A stretch of 64,000 nucleotides of DNA from DAOUAT01 sp964551735 (lineage in GTDB: Bacteria; Chloroflexota; Anaerolineae; CG2-30-64-16): assembly GCA_964551735.1 (NCBI GenBank), contig CAZKEF010000023.1, positions 22,634-86,633 of the forward strand, given 5' to 3'. This document shows positions 33,012 through 40,670 of the stretch, piece by piece. Position 1 is the stretch's first letter. Every line of letters starts with the position of its first letter. The translations under genes and the position numbers were made by a program. The notes beneath the pieces were generated by a model that had not been told where the DNA came from, searched no databases, and was given only the letters and a program-made list of their open reading frames with translations.

Positions 33012-35093
33012 TCAGATCTCGGTGCGGGCCAACCGCCGCGCGGCCGCGACGATGTCGGGCGTCTGGGGCACCGCGGCGCGTTCGAGCACGGGATTGTAGG
33101 GGATCGGCACGTCCGCGCCGCCCAGGCGCACGATGGGCGCTTCCAGGTAGGCGAAGGCGGGGCTTTGCGCGATCATCGCGACGATCTCGCCGCCGAAGCC
33201 GCCGATCAACGGCGCCTCGTGGACCATCAGCAGCCGGCCGGTGCGTTTCACCGAGGCGATGATGGTCTCGGCATCGTAGGGCTTCAGGGTGCGCAGGTCA
33301 ATCACTTCCAACTCGATGCCTTCCTGCGCCAGCTTCTCGGCCGCCTCCAGCGCACGGGTCACCATGATGGAGGTCGCTACCACGGTCACGTGCTGGCCGG
33401 GGCGCCGGATGAGCGCTTTGCCCAGGGGGACGATATAGGGCTGCTCAGGCACGGGGCCCTTGACTTTGTAGAGTAGCTTGTTCTCGACGAACATCACCGG
33501 ATTGTTGTCGGCGATGGCCGCCAGCAGCAGGCCTTTGGCTTCGTATGGGGTGCTGGGCGCCACCACCTTCAGGCCGGGCACGTTGACCAGCCACGATTCC
33601 AGGCTCTCCGAGTGTTGGGCGGCCGCACCCGTGCCCGACCCGGCCGGGAGCCGTAGGACCATGGGCACGTTGGCTTTGCCGCCGAACATGTAGCGGATCT
33701 TCGCGCCTTGTAGCACCAACTGCTCCATGCTCAGGGTGAGGAAATCCATGAACTGCATCTCGGCGACGGGGCGCATCCCGGTCACCGCGCTGCCCACGGC
33801 CGCGCCGGCGATCGCATTTTCCGAGATGGGCGTGTCACGCACCCGCTCCTCGCCGAACTCCTCCACCAGCCCCTGCGTCACGCCGAACGCGCCGCCGTAG
33901 ATGCCGATGTCTTCGCCGAGCAAGAAGACCCGCTCATCCGCTTGCAACGCCTGGCGCATGGCCTCGCGCAGCGCCTCGGAATAGCTCAGCTCGCGCGTGC
34001 CCGGCGGCGGGTTGATGGGCGTGGCCGGGCCGAAGGTCGCCTTGATCCACGCGGGGAGGGCCCGCTCCGGCGCGGCCAGCACCGCGGCCTCATCGTCGTA
34101 CACATCGTCGGTCAGGTCCGCCACCGCGGGATCGGGTTGCGCGTCGCCCCAGGCAATGGCAGCGCTGATGGTCTGCTCGGCTCTTGCGGTCAGGTCGGCC
34201 GCGGACTGCCCGGTCAGGACGCCGGCCGCGATCAGGCGGTCACGGAACGCAGGGATCGGGTCCTTGGCCCGCCACTGCTCGACCTCATCCTTGGTTCGGT
34301 AGCGTTGCTTGTCGCTTTTCGAGTGGCCGTAATAGCGATAGGTGACGGCGTTGATCAGGATCGGCCCGTTGCCCGCCCGGACATACGCCACAGCCTGCTT
34401 CACCGTCTCGTACACCGCCAGCACATCCATGCCATCCACCACGCGGCCGGGGATCCCGTAAGCCACCGCGCGGTCGGCAATGTCCGCGGCCGACATGACG
34501 CGCTGAACCGCCTGCGACATGCCGTACTGGTTGTTCTCGCACAGGTAGATCACCGGCAGCTTCCAGACCGCGGCCATGTTGATGCTCTCGTGGAACGCGC
34601 CTTCGTTGGAGGCGCCGTCGCCGAAGAAGCAGATGCACACCTGGTCGCCCCCGCGCAGCTTCAGCGTGAGCCCGGCGCCTACGGACAGGGGGATGCCGCC
34701 GGACACGACGCCGTTGGCGCCCAGGCTGCCCAGGTTGAGGTCGGCCATGTGCATCGAGCCGCCGCGGCCCCGGCACACGCCGGTCTCCTTGGCGAACAAC
34801 TCGGCCATCATGGTGTTGATGTCTTGTCCTTTGGCGATGGCGTGGCCGTGTCCGCGATGGGTGGAAGTGATCAGGTCATCGGGGCGTAGCGCCGCGATGG
34901 CGCCGATACCGACCGCCTCTTGCCCGGCGCAGAGGTGCATGGTGCCATGCACCTTGCCGAGCGCGTATTGCTTGAAGGCAGCCTCTTCGAAGAAACGGGT
35001 GAGAGACATCTTGTAGAGCATGTCAATGAGTTGTTCGGGCGACAGTCCGAACGCCGTTTCCAGGGATGATTGTGTGGCGATGGCTTGCTGCAT
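33012..35093 (-). CDS. Fused alpha-beta E1 component of a 2-oxoacid/acetoin dehydrogenase complex (copy B)
   Basis: A 693-residue fusion. The E1-alpha half includes HRGHGHAIAKGQDI, RGRGGSMHMAD and the thiamine-diphosphate motif GDGASNEGAFHESIN. The E1-beta half starts near residue 370 (LSYSEALREAMRQALQADERVFLLGEDIG, DTPISENAIAGAAVG). It decarboxylates a 2-oxoacid or cleaves acetoin and acylates the E2 encoded next. The ATG at 35093 is preferred to one 19 codons upstream because GGAG precedes it and the earlier codons fall in the leader. This is the first gene of the long minus-strand run and is served by the promoter at 35204-35232. Confidence 0.88.
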   Translation of the reverse strand: MQQAIATQSSLETAFGLSPEQLIDMLYKMSLTRFFEEAAFKQYALGKVHGTMHLCAGQEAVGIGAIAALRPDDLITSTHRGHGHAIAKGQDINTMMAELFAKETGVCRGRGGSMHMADLNLGSLGANGVVSGGIPLSVGAGLTLKLRGGDQVCICFFGDGASNEGAFHESINMAAVWKLPVIYLCENNQYGMSQAVQRVMSAADIADRAVAYGIPGRVVDGMDVLAVYETVKQAVAYVRAGNGPILINAVTYRYYGHSKSDKQRYRTKDEVEQWRAKDPIPAFRDRLIAAGVLTGQSAADLTARAEQTISAAIAWGDAQPDPAVADLTDDVYDDEAAVLAAPERALPAWIKATFGPATPINPPPGTRELSYSEALREAMRQALQADERVFLLGEDIGIYGGAFGVTQGLVEEFGEERVRDTPISENAIAGAAVGSAVTGMRPVAEMQFMDFLTLSMEQLVLQGAKIRYMFGGKANVPMVLRLPAGSGTGAAAQHSESLESWLVNVPGLKVVAPSTPYEAKGLLLAAIADNNPVMFVENKLLYKVKGPVPEQPYIVPLGKALIRRPGQHVTVVATSIMVTRALEAAEKLAQEGIELEVIDLRTLKPYDAETIIASVKRTGRLLMVHEAPLIGGFGGEIVAMIAQSPAFAYLEAPIVRLGGADVPIPYNPVLERAAVPQTPDIVAAARRLARTEI

Positions 35094-35165
35094 AACGTCG
35101 GCATCTCCGGTTATGGTTGAAAGTGGGTTGGGGATACGTCCTTGGCGCATTACAAGGAGTTATGC

Positions 35166-35177
35166 TCACAAATGTGA
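35166..35177. promoter_or_regulatory. Operator palindrome O1 (TCACAAATGTGA)
   Basis: Five-base arms TCACA/TGTGA around AA, about 19-32 bases downstream of the predicted start site of the E1/BMC transcript. It matches the shared motif TTCACAaaTGTGAA found at O2, O3, O4 and O5. Confidence 0.65.
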
Positions 35178-35203
35178 ACTGTCTTGGATATTAGTGCATT
35201 CAT

Positions 35204-35232
35204 ATGCTATCACTGAGATTCACATTTGTCAA
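35204..35232 (-). promoter_or_regulatory. Sigma70-type promoter for the E1-E2-BMC run
   Basis: On the minus strand, TTGACA (35232-35227) and TAGCAT (35209-35204) are separated by exactly 17 bases. Transcription would start near 35197 and read into the E1 gene at 35093. Operator O2 overlaps the -35 box and O1 lies downstream, so a repressor could block this promoter. Confidence 0.7.
35219..35232. promoter_or_regulatory. Operator palindrome O2 (TTCACATTTGTCAA)
   Basis: A 14-base palindrome with one mismatch to TTCACA-N2-TGTGAA. It overlaps the -35 element of the minus-strand promoter and lies about 80-90 bases upstream of the plus-strand start site, so it could act on either promoter. Confidence 0.6.
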
Positions 35233-35274
35233 TAGGGAAAACCTTAAAAATCACACCGCCGGGGTGAGGCTCGC

Positions 35275-35303
35275 TTGACAAAGGCATTTCCTTGGTGTAT
35301 GAT
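35275..35303 (+). promoter_or_regulatory. Sigma70-type promoter for the AraD-type gene
   Basis: Consensus TTGACA at 35275-35280 and TATGAT at 35298-35303 with a 17-base spacer. The start site would be near 35310, 65 bases before the ATG at 35375. Operator O3 lies within the leader. Confidence 0.78.
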
Positions 35304-35331
35304 GTCGCTATGCAAGTAAGTGAGTATGCTA

Positions 35332-35345
35332 TTCACTTTTGTGAA
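35332..35345. promoter_or_regulatory. Operator palindrome O3 (TTCACTTTTGTGAA)
   Basis: Perfect five-base arms TTCAC/GTGAA around TTTT, located at about +22 to +35 of the plus-strand transcript, mirroring the place of O1 on the other side. Confidence 0.65.
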
Positions 35346-35374
35346 AACCTCATATTCAAAAGGATGGTAGCCCC

Positions 35375-36016
35375 ATGCTTGAAACGCTACGTCACGAAGT
35401 ATGGAAGTGCAACATGGAACTCCCCAAACAGGGCCTGGTGAAGACAACCAGCGGCAACGTCAGTGGCCGTGACCCCGAGACGGGGCTGGTGGTGATCAAA
35501 CCCAGCGCCTACGCCTATGAGATCATGACTCCGGAGGACATGGTGGTTGTGAACCTGGTCGGGGAAGTCATCGAAGGCCACCTGACGCCCTCGGTGGATC
35601 TGGCCACGCATCTCTACATTTATGCGCGGCGCCCCGATGTGCTGGGCATGGTCCACACCCACTCGGCTTACGCCAGCACGTTCGCGGTGTTGGGCGAACC
35701 GATCCCCGCCTGCCTGACGGCGTCCGCGCTGTTGGGGGGCGAGATTCCTCTGGGGGGGTATGTGCCCATTGGGGGCGAGGCCATCGGCGAGGAGATCCTG
35801 AAGAAGATCGGGCACGCCAAGGCGATCATCATGCAGAACCACGGCGTGTTCACCATCGGTCACTCCGCGACGCACGCGACGCAGATGGCGATCGAGGTCG
35901 AGGACATCGCCAAGATCGTACACTTCGCGCTGTGCCGCGGCAAGCCGGTGCTGTTGCCGGAGCAGGCCATCGCGTATACGGGTAATCTCTACGAGAACGT
36001 GCGCGGCCAGCGGTAG
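35375..36016 (+). CDS. araD: Class II aldolase/epimerase, AraD/UlaF type
   Basis: A 213-residue zinc enzyme. GNVS near residue 25 binds phosphate, HTHS gives two zinc histidines, and MQNHG gives a further family motif. At the position where FucA-type aldolases have catalytic Glu (PSSE), this protein reads PSVDLATH, so it has the Asp of L-ribulose-5-phosphate 4-epimerases (SSDTPTH in AraD). Epimerisation of L-ribulose-5-P to D-xylulose-5-P is favoured, an aldolase role remains possible. It is transcribed divergently from the BMC run and shares its operator type. No encapsulation helix is visible. Confidence 0.82.
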   Translation: MLETLRHEVWKCNMELPKQGLVKTTSGNVSGRDPETGLVVIKPSAYAYEIMTPEDMVVVNLVGEVIEGHLTPSVDLATHLYIYARRPDVLGMVHTHSAYASTFAVLGEPIPACLTASALLGGEIPLGGYVPIGGEAIGEEILKKIGHAKAIIMQNHGVFTIGHSATHATQMAIEVEDIAKIVHFALCRGKPVLLPEQAIAYTGNLYENVRGQR

Positions 36017-36030
36017 CTGGTGATGGGAAA

Positions 36031-36060
36031 AGGTCCCAGGTTGCGCGCAACCTGGGGCCT
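36031..36060. terminator. Bidirectional terminator hairpin
   Basis: AGGTCCCAGGTTGCG (36031-36045) pairs with CGCAACCTGGGGCCT (36046-36060) at 14 of 15 positions. It sits in the 65-base gap between the convergent AraD-type and Gfo/Idh/MocA genes, flanked by GGGAAA on the left and TTCTCCC on the right. It is well placed to stop both transcripts. Confidence 0.8.
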
Positions 36061-36081
36061 TCTCCCTGACTTAGCTTGCCC

Positions 36082-37074
36082 TTATTGCTCGAACGGGTAG
36101 CGGAACCCCCACTGCGCCCGGATGCTGTCCAGCGTGCGCATGATCGCGATGCTCTCATCCAGCGGCATCACCGGGCATTCGGTCTGGCCAGCGGTGATGC
36201 AGTCCATCACCGCCAGCGCCTCGTATTCGTAGCCGGTGTAGCGGCCCAGCGGTATGTCAATCCGCTCGGGGGCTTTGCCCTCCACCGACAGGGTCATGGC
36301 GAACGGTTTGTACCATGGGTCATGGATCTCAATCTTGCCGGTCGCCCCGTAGATCACCGCCTCTTTGACGTCGTATGACACCTGACAGCATGTGATCGTC
36401 GCCAATTGCCCCGCCGGAAACCTCATCAGCACGCTGGACCGGTAGTCCGCCCCCGATGCGCCGAAGTAGGCCAGGCCGGTCACCTGCTCGGGCGCGCCGA
36501 AGAGGCTATAGGCCCATGAGATGCCATAGGAGCCGGTGTCGAGCAGCACGCCCGCGCCCAGATTCAGGTCGAAGAAGCGGTTCTTGAGGTCGAACGGCGG
36601 TTTGGCGATGAAGTTGATCACCGCGCCATGCACCTCACCGATACGGTTTTCGGCCAACAGCTCCCGGATGCGCACATGGATCGGGAAGAACCGGGTCCAC
36701 ATGGCTTCCATCAGGAAGCGCTGCGCGGTGCGGGCGCGGGCCACCAGCCGTTCGGCCTCCCCGGCGTTGATGGTGAACGCTTTTTCGCACAGCACATGCT
36801 TCCCTGCATCCAGGCACATGGTCACATCACGTTCGTGATAGACCGTGGGTGTGCCGACGTAGATGATGTCTACATCGGGGTCGTTCATCACCTGCTCGTA
36901 GCCCTGGTAGCGTCGCGGGATCTGGTAGGCCGCGCCGAACGCATCGGCGGTCGCCTGGTCGCGCGAGCCAACAGCCAGCAGCTCGGCGCGCTCGGGGATG
37001 TTGTTGAGCGCGGATGCAAAGCGTTTGGCGATCTTGCCGGTGCCAAGGATGGCCCAGCGCATGCGGTCGGACAT
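36082..37074 (-). CDS. Gfo/Idh/MocA family oxidoreductase
   Basis: A 330-residue NAD(P)-dependent dehydrogenase of sugars or sugar derivatives. The Rossmann motif AILGTGKIAKRFASAL opens the protein; HVLCEKAF holds the family Lys (EKP in most members). The C-terminal domain follows. The ATG at 37074 has an AGGAGG site. It is the second gene after surE, both under the promoter at 38023-38051. In the regulon context it could oxidise a sugar phosphate or sugar acid to the 3-keto form used by KGPDC; this is inference. Confidence 0.9.
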   Translation of the reverse strand: MSDRMRWAILGTGKIAKRFASALNNIPERAELLAVGSRDQATADAFGAAYQIPRRYQGYEQVMNDPDVDIIYVGTPTVYHERDVTMCLDAGKHVLCEKAFTINAGEAERLVARARTAQRFLMEAMWTRFFPIHVRIRELLAENRIGEVHGAVINFIAKPPFDLKNRFFDLNLGAGVLLDTGSYGISWAYSLFGAPEQVTGLAYFGASGADYRSSVLMRFPAGQLATITCCQVSYDVKEAVIYGATGKIEIHDPWYKPFAMTLSVEGKAPERIDIPLGRYTGYEYEALAVMDCITAGQTECPVMPLDESIAIMRTLDSIRAQWGFRYPFEQ

Positions 37075-37150
37075 TGAGAACCTCCTGTGTACCGAAATCA
37101 AGTCAGTTTGGAAGTAAAAGCAACGGGGGAAGCTCGGCTCCGTCGCCTCT

Positions 37151-37969
37151 TTAGGATGGGTCGGCGCCGCCCAGCAACACGGCCAGAGCGTCGAGCCTGA
37201 TACGCGATGTAAGATCCAGGCTTAGCGGCGTGAGCGAGACGATGCCGTGCGCCAGGGCCCAGGCATCGGTCCCTTCGGCCGAGTAACGGCCCTTGGCCAC
37301 GGCCATGGTGATCCGCCCAGGGCCGGTGAACGGATCGGTGCGCGGCGGCGGTTCGGGCGTGTAGTACGACATGCGATCCTGTCGGGTGACGCGCCACGGC
37401 GTCGCGGGTGTGGCCGCGGCCGGCACATCCACCTTAAGCACAGCCACATCGGCCGGCAGGCTGCGTCCGAGCATCCGTTGGGCAAAGAGGCCGGTGAAGT
37501 GCATGGCGGCGGTGAAGTCTACTGCCAAGTCATGCTCGTAGTAGCGCATGACGCGGGTCTCAAGGGAGATGGCCAGGGCCGGGATGCCGCGCTCCGCGGC
37601 CTCGAACGCGGCGCCGAGCGTGCCCGACACAGTGACGCAGGTGCTGACGTTCTCCCCATAGTTGATGCCGGAGACGACTAACGCCACCGGCCGCGGGGCC
37701 AGCTCGCGCAAGCCGTGCTCAACCGCCAGCGCCGGCGTGGCGTGCGCAGCCACGGCCAGCCAGGAACGGCCATCGTAATGCACCTGGGCCCGAAATAACC
37801 GGCCGTCCAGGTCGCCCTGCTGGCTGCGGCTGCGGCCCATGCTGGTCTGCTGGGTGGCCGGCGCGATGATGAGAAGCTCGCCCAGGGGCGCCAGCGCGGC
37901 CGCCGCCGCGGCCAGTCCCGGAGAGGCGATGCCATCATCGTTGGTCAGCAAGATGAGGGGGTGTGCCAT
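37151..37969 (-). CDS. surE: SurE-family 5'/3'-nucleotidase or phosphatase
   Basis: A 272-residue protein opening ILLTNDDGIASPGLAAAAAAL, the SurE metal-binding motif, with the SGINYGENVSTCVTVSGTLGAA segment and VLKVDVP. SurE enzymes are cytoplasmic metal-dependent phosphomonoesterases acting on nucleotides. Here it belongs to a sugar regulon (operator O4 in its leader), so dephosphorylation of an accumulating sugar phosphate is possible. It is transcribed divergently from the PTS genes. Confidence 0.9.
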   Translation of the reverse strand: MAHPLILLTNDDGIASPGLAAAAAALAPLGELLIIAPATQQTSMGRSRSQQGDLDGRLFRAQVHYDGRSWLAVAAHATPALAVEHGLRELAPRPVALVVSGINYGENVSTCVTVSGTLGAAFEAAERGIPALAISLETRVMRYYEHDLAVDFTAAMHFTGLFAQRMLGRSLPADVAVLKVDVPAAATPATPWRVTRQDRMSYYTPEPPPRTDPFTGPGRITMAVAKGRYSAEGTDAWALAHGIVSLTPLSLDLTSRIRLDALAVLLGGADPS

Positions 37970-37991
37970 TTCCGCTCGTTGTGGTTAGTCG

Positions 37992-38005
37992 TGCAACTTT
38001 GTGAA
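37992..38005. promoter_or_regulatory. Operator palindrome O4
   Basis: On the minus strand the site reads TTCACAAAGTTGCA. The left half is perfect to the shared motif, the right half is degenerate. It lies at about +11 to +24 of the surE transcript. Confidence 0.5.
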
Positions 38006-38022
38006 TTCTAATGCACGAAGTA

Positions 38023-38051
38023 ATAGTAATCCAGTTTTTATGGGTTGTCAA
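38023..38051 (-). promoter_or_regulatory. Sigma70-type promoter for surE and Gfo/Idh/MocA
   Basis: Minus-strand TTGACA (38051-38046) and TACTAT (38028-38023) with a 17-base spacer. The predicted start is near 38016, 47 bases before the surE ATG. Confidence 0.7.
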
Positions 38052-38055
38052 GGAT

Positions 38056-38083
38056 TTGACAGCCCGGCGCAATGTTTTATAAT
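38056..38083 (+). promoter_or_regulatory. Sigma70-type promoter for the PTS operon
   Basis: Perfect TTGACA at 38056-38061 and perfect TATAAT at 38078-38083 with a 16-base spacer. Transcription would begin near 38090, upstream of EIIA. Operator O5 lies at about +16 to +29. Confidence 0.82.
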
Positions 38084-38105
38084 AGTACCGATTGTGAAGA
38101 TGGAA

Positions 38106-38119
38106 TTCACAAATGTGCA
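38106..38119. promoter_or_regulatory. Operator palindrome O5 (TTCACAAATGTGCA)
   Basis: One mismatch to the TTCACA-N2-TGTGAA consensus, in the leader of the PTS operon. Its presence ties PTS expression to the BMC and AraD genes. Confidence 0.65.
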
Positions 38120-38151
38120 TTTATGTCTTTGACCCCAGCAGGTGCGCAGCC

Positions 38152-38613
38152 ATGACGATTGCCCAGTTCTTACCTCCGGAAGCGATCGCCCTTCATGTGC
38201 AGGCCACAAGCGCCGAGCAGGTGATCCGCGAGCTCGGCGAGCGTTTGCGCCGCCTCGGCCTGGTCAAGGATGGCTTCGTCGAGGCGACGTTGCGCCGGGA
38301 GGCAGATATGCCGACCGGCCTCCCACTTGGCGGCGAGATCCACGCCGCGATCCCCCATGTTGATATCGAGTTTGTCAACCAACCCGCTCTGGCCCTCGCG
38401 ACTTTAGACGCGCCGGTGGTGTTTTACAACATGGTCGAAGCTGATGAAGTTGTGCCGGTGCGCCTGGTGATCATGTTGGCGCTGGATCAACCGAAAGCGC
38501 AGATCGAGATGTTGCAGCAGGTCTCCGCGTTGCTGCAGCGGCCCGAGCTGGTGGCCCAACTAATGACAGCCGAAAGCCCGGCGGAAGCGCTGGGTATGTT
38601 GGCGGCGGTCTGA
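38152..38613 (+). CDS. gatA: PTS EIIA component, galactitol/fructose type
   Basis: A 153-residue cytoplasmic EIIA domain. The phosphorylated His is in AIPHVD, preceded by LGGEIHA, and VPVRLVIMLALDQPKAQIEMLQQVSALL is typical of the family. It takes phosphate from HPr and passes it to EIIB. The ATG at 38152 is preferred to one at 38113, which lies within operator O5 and has no ribosome site. It is the first gene of the PTS operon. Confidence 0.9.
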   Translation: MTIAQFLPPEAIALHVQATSAEQVIRELGERLRRLGLVKDGFVEATLRREADMPTGLPLGGEIHAAIPHVDIEFVNQPALALATLDAPVVFYNMVEADEVVPVRLVIMLALDQPKAQIEMLQQVSALLQRPELVAQLMTAESPAEALGMLAAV

Positions 38614-38669
38614 TATGCCAGGCTCGTCCGCCCCCACAGTTCACTGACTCAGCAGGAGGTAAGGGAACC

Positions 38670-38954
38670 ATGGCCAAGACCGTCATCGTCTCGTGCGGCA
38701 CTGCAATTGCCACATCCACCGTTGTCGCCACTGCCATCGAAGAGGCGTGCAAGAAGAACGGTATCGCAGTGCATGTTAAGCAGTGCAAAGCAGCGGAAAT
38801 CCCGATCTATCTGGAGCAGGGCGCGGATCTCATCGTGACAACCACGCCGCTCCGCAGCGATCCGGGCATCCCAGTGATCAAGGGGCTGCCTTTTCTCACC
38901 GGCATCGGCACCGAAGCCGTCCTCAAGCAGATCATAGACGTGCTGAAGAAGTAG
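38670..38954 (+). CDS. gatB: PTS EIIB component, galactitol type
   Basis: A 94-residue EIIB. The phosphocysteine is in the loop SCGTAIATSTVVA (Cys9), as in GatB. The ending PVIKGLPFLTGIGTEAVLKQIIDVL is also typical. It phosphorylates the sugar or polyol as it passes through EIIC. A strong AGGAGG site precedes the ATG. Confidence 0.93.
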   Translation: MAKTVIVSCGTAIATSTVVATAIEEACKKNGIAVHVKQCKAAEIPIYLEQGADLIVTTTPLRSDPGIPVIKGLPFLTGIGTEAVLKQIIDVLKK

Positions 38955-39078
38955 AGGTCTGCTCCGTGATGGCCCGCGCAGCCGTGCGCTGACCCGAAAG
39001 GAGGGTTGCCTATCGCCTGATCCCCCACAGTTTGGCTTCCATCTTACTCATACTCATTTCTGTCAGGAGGCAATTTCA

Positions 39079-40491
39079 ATGGATGCAATTCTCCAGGCAC
39101 TGAAGACACTGGTGGATACCCTCGGTGTGACTGTGCTGCTCCCCTTGTTCATCCTGATCTTCGCCTTGATCCTCGGCGCGAAGCCGGGCCGGGCGTTCCG
39201 CTCCGCGATTACCATCGGCGTGGCGTTTGTCGGCATCAACCTGGTCATTGGTCTCATGTGGGGTTCGCTCTCGGGTGTCTCGCAGGCGTTGGTCACCAAT
39301 GCGGGTATCAAGCGCGATATCGTAGACGTGGGTTGGCCGGCCGCCGCGGCGGTCGCTTTTGCGACCAAAGTCGGCCTGGCAGTCATCCCGATTGCCCTTC
39401 TCGTGAACATCGTTTTGCTGGTCACGCGCGTCACCAAGACGCTCAACGTAGATGTCTGGAACTTCTGGCACTACGCGTTCTTGGGCTCACTGGTGACCGC
39501 GGTGACGGGCAGCCTGCCGATGGGCCTGGTGGCCGCGGCCATCGGCGCGGCCTTCATGCTGCTCCTCGGCGACTGGACAGCGCGCGGCACGCAGGAATTC
39601 TACGAACTGCCCGGCATTTCCATTCCCCACGGCATGACCGCTCCCATCGCGGTGCTGGGTATACCCCTCAACTGGCTCATCGAGAAGATCCCCGGCCTGC
39701 GCGACATCAAAGCGGACACTGAGGGAATCGAAAAACGGCTGGGGCCGACCTTTGGCGATCCCATGGTCATGGGCCTGATCATCGGCGTGGTGCTGGGAGT
39801 GATCGCGTACATCGGTGACTTCGGCAAGGACTTCCTCGGCACCCTGGCCAAGATCCTCATCCTGGGCGTTCAACTTGCTGCGGTCATGGTCTTGCTGCCC
39901 CGCATGGTGCGCATCTTGATGGAAGGGCTGATCCCCGTCTCTGAAGCGGCGCGCACCTTCATGTCGAAGCGCGCGGCGGGCCGCGAAATCCACATCGGCC
40001 TGGACTCTGCGGTGCTGGTCGGCCATCCTGCCAACATCTCGGCCGGCCTGCTGCTGGTTCCCATCGCGATCTTGCTGTCGGTCATCCTGCCGGGCAACCG
40101 CATGTTGCTCTTTGCCGACCTGGCGGTGCTCGTCTTCTTCTGCACGCAGTTCGCGCCGGCCGCCAAGGGCAACGTCGTCCGCATGGTGATCATCGGCACC
40201 GTGCTGCTGATCGCCGGCTTCTACATCTCGAACGCCCTGGCGCCGACTATCACGAAAGTCGCACTGGAGGCCGGGTTCAAGGTGCCGGAGAACGCGCAGA
40301 GCGCCGCGTACATCTCCAGCATCGCCGATGGGTTCGTGTGGACCCCGCTGGCGTTCCTGGCCCTGGGCAAGTTCCTCGGCTGGATCGGTATGTTGATCTT
40401 CGCCGCCATCACAGCCGTCGGGTTCTGGTTGTTCAAGCGGAACGAGCACACCTGGGAGGTGTTTGCCGGCGCCGCACCCCGACGCAAGTAA
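39079..40491 (+). CDS. gatC: PTS EIIC component, galactitol (GatC) family
   Basis: A 470-residue membrane protein with about 10-12 hydrophobic segments. GatC-type stretches are RSAITIGVAFVGINLVIGL, VDVGWPAAAAVAF, KTLNVDVWNFWHYAF and PGISIPHGMTAPIAVLG. It forms the translocation channel. Family members carry galactitol, arabitol and other polyols; the distantly related UlaA carries ascorbate. The substrate here is unknown. An AGGAGG site lies before the ATG. Confidence 0.93.
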   Translation: MDAILQALKTLVDTLGVTVLLPLFILIFALILGAKPGRAFRSAITIGVAFVGINLVIGLMWGSLSGVSQALVTNAGIKRDIVDVGWPAAAAVAFATKVGLAVIPIALLVNIVLLVTRVTKTLNVDVWNFWHYAFLGSLVTAVTGSLPMGLVAAAIGAAFMLLLGDWTARGTQEFYELPGISIPHGMTAPIAVLGIPLNWLIEKIPGLRDIKADTEGIEKRLGPTFGDPMVMGLIIGVVLGVIAYIGDFGKDFLGTLAKILILGVQLAAVMVLLPRMVRILMEGLIPVSEAARTFMSKRAAGREIHIGLDSAVLVGHPANISAGLLLVPIAILLSVILPGNRMLLFADLAVLVFFCTQFAPAAKGNVVRMVIIGTVLLIAGFYISNALAPTITKVALEAGFKVPENAQSAAYISSIADGFVWTPLAFLALGKFLGWIGMLIFAAITAVGFWLFKRNEHTWEVFAGAAPRRK

Positions 40492-40529
40492 CAACATCTC
40501 ATCGCAAACACAGATCACACGCGCTGCCT

Positions 40530-40574
40530 GGGATTGCGCCTTCTGCCGAACTAACGGACAGCAGGCGCAATCCC
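40530..40574. terminator. Hairpin between EIIC and the downstream PTS genes
   Basis: GGGATTGCGCC (40530-40540) and GGCGCAATCCC (40564-40574) form a perfect 11-bp stem with a 23-base loop. Lying inside the operon, it probably acts as a partial terminator or mRNA stabiliser that sets EIIABC levels apart from HPr and Enzyme I. Confidence 0.6.
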
Positions 40575-40670
40575 CCGGCGCGATCTCCTGCGATTTGCCC
40601 CAGAAATCTGCGCACAGTTGAGGCCAGGGCCCCCGACATCGGCTTCTGAGCCTCGAAAGGGACATGCTTC

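Noticed and set aside
35375..36016. Fuculose-phosphate aldolase as BMC aldehyde source (as in the planctomycete fucose/rhamnose BMC)
   Set aside because: The catalytic Glu of FucA-type aldolases is Asp here (PSVDLATH), as in AraD-type epimerases, and no encapsulation helix or lactaldehyde dehydrogenase is seen. Not fully excluded.
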